Source of the DNA: Pseudoalteromonas shioyasakiensis
GTDB lineage: Bacteria; Pseudomonadota; Gammaproteobacteria; Enterobacterales; Alteromonadaceae
Length of the DNA stretch: 64,000 nucleotides
Direction of reading: 5' to 3'
Assembly (NCBI RefSeq): GCF_024518675.1
Contig: NZ_JANIGL010000001.1
Location: 744,001-808,000 of the forward strand
The notes beneath the pieces were generated by a model that had not been told where the DNA came from, did no database searches, and worked only from the letters and a program-made list of their open reading frames with translations. Of the stretch, positions 9,421-17,089 are shown one piece after another. Within the stretch, counting starts at the first letter, position 1, and every line of letters begins with the position of its first letter. The translations under genes were made by a program, and so were the position numbers.

Positions 9421-10602
9421 ATGCTGCATTTACCCACTGTAATTGGCATATCATTACTTCTAAATTTGTTGATATGTTGTTTCTTTTTATCGGTGTATTG
9501 CTATAAAAACCAGCGTTGTTATTTATACTTTTCTGTTGCATGTGGCACATTTGCCAGCGCAGAGGTTTTAGCCTGTTTACGACTTTTTATTGACCAACCT
9601 TTTATCACCCACTATTTTGCCGATTTATTCATCATTGCCAGTCCAGTATCTGCAATTATTGGTTTACAGAAAGTATCATCAACAAGTAAATCGTCCACCC
9701 CGTACTTTACTACACTCGCAATAAGCGCAATTTTATTGTTACCACTGTACGACATTACCGGCGGCCAGTTATTAACCAGTATTATTATCGCTAGTTTATT
9801 CTTACATGCAGCCAGCATTGTTCACAAAATGAATACCAACGCCCGATTACAACAAAAGATTTTACTATATTGTTTCAGTATTCACAGTGTAATAATGTTT
9901 GCTCAAGCCGTGTTAATTGCACTGCCTTTTTTATCTGCTTCATTTAATAATTTTTCTCAATCATTGCACGTTATTTTAATAAACCATTTGATCCTTGCTA
10001 CCGCCACAGCAATTATTTTACCCTTTGTGCTATTTGCCGATTTAGAAGCCAAATTACAGCGATTGGTTAATCGTGACTCACTGACTAGCTTATTGAACCG
10101 CCGTGGTTTTTTTATAAATGGTGAAAAAATTAGTCGGCAAGTTACAAGCGCCCATCAAGACCTTTCTGTGGTCATGATTGACATAGATTTTTTTAAAAAG
10201 GTTAATGACCAATATGGTCATAGTACCGGTGATATGGCAATAAAATGGATTGCTCAACATATATTACATAACCTAACCAGTAACGATATAGCAGCGCGGA
10301 TCGGCGGCGAAGAATTTGCAATCCTGCTACCGGAACAGTCTCTTTCCCAAGCGCAATATACTGCGCAAAAAATATGTAGCGCTATTCGAGAAAACACACT
10401 CAAATATAAAGGTCACAGTCTTAAGCTCTCAGTGAGTGCTGGCGTCAGTTGCCGCGATAACCAATCTCACTCTATCAGAGCATTATTAGAGCTTGCAGAT
10501 AAACGATTATATGTTGCTAAATCACAAGGTCGGGACCAAGTAGTCAGTGCTGGTCCTAGTATCACCAACAGTAAAAGCCATTTCGCTGCATCTGCAAGAT
10601 AA
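9421..10602 (+). CDS. Membrane-bound GGDEF diguanylate cyclase
   Basis: A 393-residue protein likely to make cyclic di-GMP from two GTP at the inner membrane. Residues 1-205 hold about six hydrophobic helices with no recognisable sensor motif. The GGDEF domain spans about residues 215-380, with RDSLTSLLNRRGF, the metal-binding DIDFFKKVNDQYGHSTGD segment and an active-site GGEEF at 295-299. The inhibitory I-site, normally RxxD five residues before GGEEF, reads TSND (286-289), so its arginine is missing and product inhibition may be lost. It is monocistronic, and its stimulus is unknown. Confidence 0.92.
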   Translation: MLHLPTVIGISLLLNLLICCFFLSVYCYKNQRCYLYFSVACGTFASAEVLACLRLFIDQPFITHYFADLFIIASPVSAIIGLQKVSSTSKSSTPYFTTLAISAILLLPLYDITGGQLLTSIIIASLFLHAASIVHKMNTNARLQQKILLYCFSIHSVIMFAQAVLIALPFLSASFNNFSQSLHVILINHLILATATAIILPFVLFADLEAKLQRLVNRDSLTSLLNRRGFFINGEKISRQVTSAHQDLSVVMIDIDFFKKVNDQYGHSTGDMAIKWIAQHILHNLTSNDIAARIGGEEFAILLPEQSLSQAQYTAQKICSAIRENTLKYKGHSLKLSVSAGVSCRDNQSHSIRALLELADKRLYVAKSQGRDQVVSAGPSITNSKSHFAASAR

Positions 10603-10782
10603 GCGTTATTGCAACCTTGCATATAAGCTCATTGCCTGTAATGCTGCCTTAAAGTTTGTAAAATCCCTAATTAACCCTTGATTTTATTGCCATTAACTTT
10701 GAATGTTAGTTTGTGCATACATTTAAAATACATTTTATTAATCACAACAGTTGACGAAAATCAAAAATTCCACTAGCCTTTC

Positions 10783-10796
10783 TGGAAGCGCTTCCA
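10783..10796. promoter_or_regulatory. LacI-type operator 1, beta-glucoside locus
   Basis: Perfect 14-bp palindrome TGGAAGCGCTTCCA, 103 bp before the TonB receptor start. The second copy is 35 bp away centre to centre. Related copies lie between the GH3 and GH1 genes at 19824 and 19883, and a LacI-family gene ends the same locus. The match between this regulator and this motif is inferred. Confidence 0.82.
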
Positions 10797-10817
10797 ACAA
10801 ATGGAACTGCAATTTTC

Positions 10818-10831
10818 TGGAAGCGCTTCCA
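10818..10831. promoter_or_regulatory. LacI-type operator 2, beta-glucoside locus
   Basis: Second perfect TGGAAGCGCTTCCA, 68 bp before the TonB receptor start codon, positioned to overlap or follow its promoter. I see no other feature in 10603-10782. Confidence 0.82.
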
Positions 10832-10898
10832 CACACAGTAATATCGCTTAATTTTATTTTGCGGTTAATAATAATGATAAAAGTACGAGGGAAACCTA

Positions 10899-13871
10899 AT
10901 GTCGAATCAAATTTTAAAGAAAACAAAGTTAGCTACTAGCTTATCTTTGATTTTAGGTGCAACAACCGCGCTGCCAGTATTGGCTGAAGAAGTTGAGAAA
11001 CAAGATGATGTAGAAGTCATCCAAGTAACTGGTTTCAAAGGTAGTATTAAAGAATCAACGCAATTAAAGCGTTATTCATCGGGTGTAGTTGATGCCATTT
11101 CTTCTGAAGACATTGGTAAATTTCCTGATACCAACTTAGCCGAATCACTGCAACGTATTACCGGCGTTTCAATTGACCGTAGTAACGGTGAAGGCTCAAA
11201 AGTGACCGTGCGTGGTTTTGGTCCCGACTACAATATGGTGACACTAAATGGTCGTACTATGCCAGCGGCATCTTTACCTGCAGGTGGTGGCGCCCCTAAC
11301 TCTCGTGCTTATGACTTTGCAAACCTTGCCTCTGAAAGTGTTAAATCTGTTGAAGTTTATAAAACGGGTAAAGCAAGAATTGCATCTGGCGGTATTGGCG
11401 CCACTATCAATATAAACACCGCCCGCCCGCTTGATAACCCAGGCCTTGTTGCCAATATTGGTGTAAAAGCCCAACACGATACAACAAACCGCGTAGGCGA
11501 TGATATTACGCCTGAAATCTCAGGTATTTTTAGTTGGACGGATGAAGACGCTAAATTTGGTGCCTCACTCACAGCCAGTATGCAACAACGTGATAGCTCA
11601 GGTACTGGCGCATTTGTAAACGAATGGCGCACTACTGAGTATGATGGCACTATCCCTCAAGCTGCTGATGACATTATTGTAGAAAACGCACCCGCAATGG
11701 GCCAGTACTACTCTATGCCATCCGATTTACGCTACACAATTGCCGATCGTGAACGTACCCGTACGAATGCACAGCTAACATTACAATATAGCCCGATTGA
11801 CTCATTTACAGCCACCCTTGATTACACCTACTCGCAACAAGAGTTGTTTGAAGCCCGCGCTGAGCAATCAATTTGGATGGATAATTATAAAACTCATTTG
11901 ATTTTTGATGACAATGACGTAAAAACACCGATTTATTACCGCGAAGAACGCCGTGACTTGTCAACCCGTGACCTTGGTTTAGCACTACAAGAACAAAACC
12001 AAGTAAACGAAAACAATTCGATCGGTTTAAACCTTGAATATTTTGTTAATGATCAGCTTAGCTTTATGTTTGATGCCCACAGTTCAAAAGCCACCAGCAA
12101 GCCTGATGCCGAATACGGAAGCTGGGTAAATGCAGGGTTAGGAGCCAATGTAGTCGCTGCTCAGGAAGTTGATTTTAGCCGTGATTTACCATCAATGGTC
12201 ATTGATTTTGATGATTGTAGCCGCACCAATTTAAACTGTACAAATACACTGGAACAATCTGATGTAGGAACCTCTATTTTAGATTCAAACTTTGCTAGCC
12301 AAGAGTCTACTGTTGATGAATTTCGTTTACACGGTAGCTATGAAATGGATAACGGCAGTATCGATTTCGGTGTAGAAGCTCGTTCAATGGAGAGCCACTC
12401 ACTGCAATCACTTACTCGTAATACCATGGGTAACTGGGGCATTGAAAACCCAGGTGAACTACCTGAAGGCTATTTAGACCCAACCAATTTCCTAGCTGAG
12501 TTTGATGACTACAATACCAATGGCTCATTTAATCAAGGCTTCACAGGTAGTGCATCTGAAGTCGGTTATTGGGCGGCTGAACAATACGGTTTTAATTTTG
12601 CAGCCGATGGCGCGTTTGCAACCAATCGCACCATAGAAGAAGACATTAAAGCCGCGTTTGTACAATATAACTACACCAATGAAATTGGCGATATGCCATT
12701 TAATTTAGTTATTGGTGCACGCTATGAGACAACCGATATAACCTCAACAGCGAACATAGATTTACCCGATGCCGTAGCATGGGAAGGTAATAATGACTTT
12801 AATGTACGCTATGGAACAAACAAAGAAGATTACTCATTAAGCTCAAGTTACAATCACTTTTTACCTAGTTTAGATTTTGATATCAATGTACTTGATGATG
12901 TCACATTACGTGCATCTTATAGCACCACAATCGCCCGCCCTACCTATGATAATTTAAGTTCAGCGGCTACCGTTGGCGTACCTACCGGACCCACAATTAT
13001 TCCAGGAACCACTAATGCTCCTGCATCAACAGGTAACCCAGGGCTTGTACCACTTGAATCGGATAACTTTGATGTTTCAGCTGAATGGTATTTTACTGAT
13101 GTTAGTTATGTCTCGTTAGGTTACTTTAACAAAAAAGTAGATAACTTTATTGGTCTAACACCAATGACACAAAACTACTATGGTCTTCGCGATGTATCGG
13201 CAGGGCCTCGTGCTGAAGCAGCTAGATCTGAACTAGAAGCACAAGGTTTAGCGTTAACAGATTCAAATTTATTCCAAATGGTCGCTGCGATGGAAAATGG
13301 CGTTGCTTTTGACTCGATGAGCTACGAAGAATTTGAAGCCGCTTATGATGTATTGCCAAACAGTGACGACCCACTGATGGACTTTACTGCGCAAGTACCC
13401 ACCAATAATAAAGACGCCAAAATTGATGGATATGAATTTGCTGTTCAACACTTCTTTGGTGATACTGGCTTTGGTTTACAAGCAAACTACACAATCGTAA
13501 ACGGTGATATCGACTTTGACGTTGCCGCCGATCCGACCACCACTCAATTTGCATTAGTAGGTTTAAGTGATACAGCTAACTTTATCGCCATGTATGAAAA
13601 TGATAAGTTTCAAGCGCGTATTGCCTATAACTGGCGTGATAAATTCTTAAACAGTGCTGCAAGATACGTTAATGAGCCAAGTTTTACTGAAGCGTATTAT
13701 CAAATTGATTTTAATGTGGCCTATAATTACAGTGAACAGATGTCGTTCTTTATTGAAGGTATTAATATAACTGAGCAAAATATGCGTCAACATGGCCGCT
13801 ATGAAGCTCAATTATGGAACCTTGAACAAAACGGCGCGCGCTATAATATCGGTATGCGCTACAACTTTTAA
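10899..13871 (+). CDS. TonB-dependent outer-membrane receptor, beta-glucoside/glucan locus
   Basis: A 990-residue TonB-dependent transporter for energised uptake across the outer membrane. It has a signal peptide (residues 1-29, ending LPVLA), a plug domain from about residue 50 (AISSEDIGKFPDTNLAESLQ, RITGVSIDR, VTVRGFGPDYNMVTLNGR) and a long 22-strand-type barrel ending YNIGMRYNF with the terminal aromatic residue. A GAGGGAAA ribosome site precedes the ATG. It belongs to the sugar-type receptors common in Alteromonadales rather than the classical siderophore type. Two perfect operators before it and the glucosidases after it point to a beta-glucoside or beta-glucan oligosaccharide as substrate, by context. 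Confidence 0.93.
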   Translation: MSNQILKKTKLATSLSLILGATTALPVLAEEVEKQDDVEVIQVTGFKGSIKESTQLKRYSSGVVDAISSEDIGKFPDTNLAESLQRITGVSIDRSNGEGSKVTVRGFGPDYNMVTLNGRTMPAASLPAGGGAPNSRAYDFANLASESVKSVEVYKTGKARIASGGIGATININTARPLDNPGLVANIGVKAQHDTTNRVGDDITPEISGIFSWTDEDAKFGASLTASMQQRDSSGTGAFVNEWRTTEYDGTIPQAADDIIVENAPAMGQYYSMPSDLRYTIADRERTRTNAQLTLQYSPIDSFTATLDYTYSQQELFEARAEQSIWMDNYKTHLIFDDNDVKTPIYYREERRDLSTRDLGLALQEQNQVNENNSIGLNLEYFVNDQLSFMFDAHSSKATSKPDAEYGSWVNAGLGANVVAAQEVDFSRDLPSMVIDFDDCSRTNLNCTNTLEQSDVGTSILDSNFASQESTVDEFRLHGSYEMDNGSIDFGVEARSMESHSLQSLTRNTMGNWGIENPGELPEGYLDPTNFLAEFDDYNTNGSFNQGFTGSASEVGYWAAEQYGFNFAADGAFATNRTIEEDIKAAFVQYNYTNEIGDMPFNLVIGARYETTDITSTANIDLPDAVAWEGNNDFNVRYGTNKEDYSLSSSYNHFLPSLDFDINVLDDVTLRASYSTTIARPTYDNLSSAATVGVPTGPTIIPGTTNAPASTGNPGLVPLESDNFDVSAEWYFTDVSYVSLGYFNKKVDNFIGLTPMTQNYYGLRDVSAGPRAEAARSELEAQGLALTDSNLFQMVAAMENGVAFDSMSYEEFEAAYDVLPNSDDPLMDFTAQVPTNNKDAKIDGYEFAVQHFFGDTGFGLQANYTIVNGDIDFDVAADPTTTQFALVGLSDTANFIAMYENDKFQARIAYNWRDKFLNSAARYVNEPSFTEAYYQIDFNVAYNYSEQMSFFIEGINITEQNMRQHGRYEAQLWNLEQNGARYNIGMRYNF

Positions 13872-13910
13872 TTAATAGTGATAAACGCTATATATTAATA
13901 AAGCATTATT

Positions 13911-13937
13911 AAGCCGCTACTGTGTTAGCGGCTTTTT
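13911..13937 (+). terminator. Rho-independent terminator after the TonB receptor gene
   Basis: Stem AAGCCGCTA / TAGCGGCTT (9 bp) with a 6-nt loop followed by TTT. It lies between the receptor stop and the first halogenase-like gene, 28 bp before the latter. It may be leaky and so set a high receptor to low enzyme ratio. Confidence 0.8.
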
Positions 13938-13964
13938 ACATTTAAGAATAAAAGCGCTCAATCT

Positions 13965-15506
13965 ATGAATAAAACAATACAACATATTGTGGTGTTAGGC
14001 GGCGGCTCAGCAGGCTGGCTAAGTGCAGGACTACTTGCTGCTGAGCACCCAGATAAAAAAATCACATTAATTGAATCAGCTAACATTGCTATTTCAGGTG
14101 TGGGTGAAGGTACTTGGCCATCTATGCGCAATACCTTAAAGCGGATTGGCATTAAAGAAGTCGACTTTTTACGTCACTGTGATGCATCGTTTAAACAAGG
14201 CTCTAAATTTATTAACTGGCGAAATTTAACAGCGGGTGAAAACTACTACCACCCCTTTATGACGCCCTCAGGCTATTTAGAAACTGACTTACACGCCTAT
14301 TGGCAGCAACATGCTGCAAGCCAAAAGTATGCAGATGCTGTTAATATGCAAAGCTTTGTTTGCCAAGCCGCTTTAGCCCCAAAACAGCTCAATACCCCCG
14401 AGTACGCAGCAGTAACTAACTACGGCTACCATCTAGATGCAGGAAAGTTTGCCACATTTCTAAACCAGCATTGTGTCAGTAACCTTGGTGTTGAGCATAT
14501 TATTGATGATGTAACCTCTGTGCACAATGACCTTGATGGCTATATTGAATACTTACAAACATCTCATCATGGCAACCTATCCGCTGACTTATTTATTGAT
14601 TGCTCTGGGAGTCATGCTCGTTTGATTAGCGAGCACTACAACACACCATTAATTACTCAAGATCATATATTATTTAATAACCGTGCTATTGCAGCGCATC
14701 TTCCTTATACAGAGCAACAACAAGATATCGCTTCAGCGACCTTATCAACAGCGCAGCAATTTGGTTGGATATGGGATATAGGCTTACCTAGTCGCCGTGG
14801 CATTGGCTATACCTATAGCAGCCAGTATTGTGATGAACAAACCGCAATCGACTCTTTAAAGCAGTATGCAGCGCAATCAATAGGTCATGACGCAGCAGCT
14901 CAATTGCAAACCCGCACTTTGCACTTTACCCCAGGCTATCGAGCACAGTTTTGGGTTAAAAACTGCCTTGCGATTGGTATGTCACAAGGGTTTATTGAAC
15001 CCCTTGAAGCATCGGCACTTGCTATGGTGGAGCTGTCACTGAACATGTTAAGTGAACAAATGCCACAGAGCCGCGAACATATGGCATTATTAGCAACACG
15101 CTTTAATAACCGCTTTAACTATCGATGGCAGCGTGTAATCGACTTTTTAAAATTACACTATGTATTAAGCGAACGAAATGACAGCCCATACTGGCAAGAT
15201 ATTAAAACACCTCGTAGTACACCTGCGCGTTTAAAAGAGCTGCTGAATTTGTGGCAATATCAAGCGCCAAGTCGGTTTGATTTAATTGAAAACGAAGAAG
15301 TTTTTCCTTCGGCCAGTTACCAATACGTGCTTTATGGCATGGGGTTTCAAACACAAACAGCTAACAGCAACAACGCATTTAATAATCCTGCAGTTGGGCA
15401 GTATTTTTATCAGCACAACCGTGAAAAAATCGCTAAATATTTGCATGGTTTGCCCTCAAACCGCGCTCTATTAAATCAATTATTAAGTAACAAGGCTGAC
15501 ACATGA
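13965..15506 (+). CDS. Flavin-dependent tryptophan-halogenase-like protein (divergent)
   Basis: A 513-residue flavoprotein of the tryptophan halogenase family (Trp_halogenase fold). It has an N-terminal FAD motif (VVLGGGSAGWLSAGLLA), the ESANIAISGVGEGTWPSMR segment, and a lysine at about residue 77 (DASFKQGSKF) matching the catalytic lysine of PrnA. The WxWxIP motif is altered (WIWDIGLP) and the EPLES segment reads EPLEAS, so the serine next to the catalytic glutamate is replaced. Halogenation chemistry is therefore uncertain. It overlaps the next homologue by 4 bp (ATGA), so the two are translationally coupled. Such proteins recur beside sugar-type TonB receptors, where their role is unknown. 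Confidence 0.85.
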   Translation: MNKTIQHIVVLGGGSAGWLSAGLLAAEHPDKKITLIESANIAISGVGEGTWPSMRNTLKRIGIKEVDFLRHCDASFKQGSKFINWRNLTAGENYYHPFMTPSGYLETDLHAYWQQHAASQKYADAVNMQSFVCQAALAPKQLNTPEYAAVTNYGYHLDAGKFATFLNQHCVSNLGVEHIIDDVTSVHNDLDGYIEYLQTSHHGNLSADLFIDCSGSHARLISEHYNTPLITQDHILFNNRAIAAHLPYTEQQQDIASATLSTAQQFGWIWDIGLPSRRGIGYTYSSQYCDEQTAIDSLKQYAAQSIGHDAAAQLQTRTLHFTPGYRAQFWVKNCLAIGMSQGFIEPLEASALAMVELSLNMLSEQMPQSREHMALLATRFNNRFNYRWQRVIDFLKLHYVLSERNDSPYWQDIKTPRSTPARLKELLNLWQYQAPSRFDLIENEEVFPSASYQYVLYGMGFQTQTANSNNAFNNPAVGQYFYQHNREKIAKYLHGLPSNRALLNQLLSNKADT

Positions 15507-16993
15507 CACACAATAAACAAATAAAAAATGTGGTGATCGCAGGCGGCGGAACCGCCGGTTGGATGGCAGGCGCAGCATTGTGCAAACTATTGGGTAAAAA
15601 TATTACAGTAACGCTCATTGAATCAGATGAGATTGCCACTGTGGGTGTTGGCGAAGCCACAATACCGCCTATACGCACATTTCATAAGTTATTAGGGATC
15701 AATGAGCAGGCCTTCATGAAAGCCACCCAAGCGAGTTTTAAACTGGGGATCAGTTTTGAAAACTGGGGCCAAAAAGAAACCGATTATATCCACTCATTTG
15801 GTATGACAGGTAAAGAATGTTGGGCTGGTGAATTCCATCATTTTTGGCTCCATAGTTTATCACTTGGCTTAGAATCTGAGTTTGGCCAATACTGCTATGA
15901 ACTCCAAGCGGCTAAACAAGGTAAATTTGCCTTTAACCCGCAAAACCCAATTAATTATGCCTTTCACATGGATGCCAGCCGCTATGCATTATTTTTGCGT
16001 GAATTCTCTGAAAATTTAGGTGTAAAGCGCCGAGAAGGTAAAATAACTCAGGTTAATAAATCTGCCGATACAGGTTATATAAACAGTTTAACCCTTGAGG
16101 ATGGCAGCACTGTTGCCGGAGATTTTTTTATTGATTGTACCGGCTTTAGAGGGCTACTGATCGAGCAAGCGCTACATACCGGTTACGAAGACTGGTCTCA
16201 CTTATTACCTTGTGACAGTGCAATTGCCGTGCAAACCAAAGCCATCAGTGACGATATCCCCCCTTACACCCGGGCTATTGCCCATGATGCAGGTTGGCAA
16301 TGGCAAATCCCTTTACAACACCGTGTCGGCAATGGTCTAGTGTATTGCAGCCGCTATCTCGCCGATGCTGATGCCAAACAATTATTGCTTAATAATATCC
16401 AAGGTGAAACCTTAACTGAGCCCAAGGTTATAAAATTCAAAACTGGCCGTCGACGTAAAGGTTGGAATAAAAACTGCCTTGCGCTTGGTTTGGCGAGTGG
16501 TTTTGTTGAACCTCTTGAATCCACCAGTATTCATTTAATTATGTCTGGCATAATTCGCTTTATGCGGTTATTTCCATTTAATGGCATTACAGAGCAAGCC
16601 ATAAATGAATACAACAAGCAGCTTAAAAGTGAGATCGAAAATATTCGCGATTTCATCGTGCTGCACTATAAAGTCACTGATCGAACTGACAGTGAGTTTT
16701 GGCAACACTGCCAGAGTATGGAAGTGCCAGACACTCTTGCCCATAAAATTAGCTTATTTAAACAAACTGGTCGGGTATTTTTAGATGATGGTGATATTTT
16801 CAGAGTCGATTCGTGGGTGCAAGTGATGTTGGGACAAGGAATAATGCCAAAGCAGCACCATTTGATTGCAAGCTTAATGAGTGACGATGAATTAACCCGT
16901 TTTTTAAATAGCATTAAACAACAAATTAACCAACGAGTATCACAACTTCCCTCACACCAAGCCTTTTTACAACAATATTGCCCTGCTGAATAA
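15503..16993 (+). CDS. Flavin-dependent tryptophan-halogenase-like protein
   Basis: A 496-residue member of the flavin-dependent halogenase family, which uses reduced FAD, oxygen and halide to form hypohalous acid that is passed to a lysine. Visible features are the FAD motif GGGTAGW (residues 14-20), candidate catalytic lysine K80 in QASFKLGISFENW, an intact WxWxIP motif (WQWQIP, 265-270) and the candidate catalytic glutamate E339 in [13 protein letters not shown]. All signature residues are kept, so activity is plausible. The substrate is unknown, and nothing nearby resembles tryptophan-derived natural product synthesis. It is strongly similar to the protein at 50506-52002 in the maltodextrin locus. 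Confidence 0.9.
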   Translation: MTHNKQIKNVVIAGGGTAGWMAGAALCKLLGKNITVTLIESDEIATVGVGEATIPPIRTFHKLLGINEQAFMKATQASFKLGISFENWGQKETDYIHSFGMTGKECWAGEFHHFWLHSLSLGLESEFGQYCYELQAAKQGKFAFNPQNPINYAFHMDASRYALFLREFSENLGVKRREGKITQVNKSADTGYINSLTLEDGSTVAGDFFIDCTGFRGLLIEQALHTGYEDWSHLLPCDSAIAVQTKAISDDIPPYTRAIAHDAGWQWQIPLQHRVGNGLVYCSRYLADADAKQLLLNNIQGETLTEPKVIKFKTGRRRKGWNKNCLALGLASGFVEPLESTSIHLIMSGIIRFMRLFPFNGITEQAINEYNKQLKSEIENIRDFIVLHYKVTDRTDSEFWQHCQSMEVPDTLAHKISLFKQTGRVFLDDGDIFRVDSWVQVMLGQGIMPKQHHLIASLMSDDELTRFLNSIKQQINQRVSQLPSHQAFLQQYCPAE

Positions 16994-17002
16994 CCGCTAA
17001 AA

Positions 17003-17030
17003 AAAGCCCTTTAATTGCTTAAAGGGCTTT
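17003..17030. terminator. Bidirectional terminator between convergent genes
   Basis: A 12-bp stem, AAAGCCCTTTAA / TTAAAGGGCTTT, with a TTGC loop sits between the second halogenase gene and the convergent GH3 gene. It is flanked by A-runs on the left, which become T-runs for the minus-strand transcript, so it can serve both directions. Confidence 0.85.
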
Positions 17031-17089
17031 GGACAACACAACAAAATATCAACCAACTAACGTATTAACTGAGTTGGTATACTTAGCAT

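Noticed and set aside
10738..10939. Short overlapping ORFs on both strands around the TonB receptor start
   Set aside because: They arise from the operator palindromes and the start of the receptor gene in other frames, with no ribosome sites.
13965..16993. Secondary-metabolite halogenase cluster
   Set aside because: No NRPS, PKS, indole or pyrrole pathway genes and no separate flavin reductase nearby; the context is sugar uptake.
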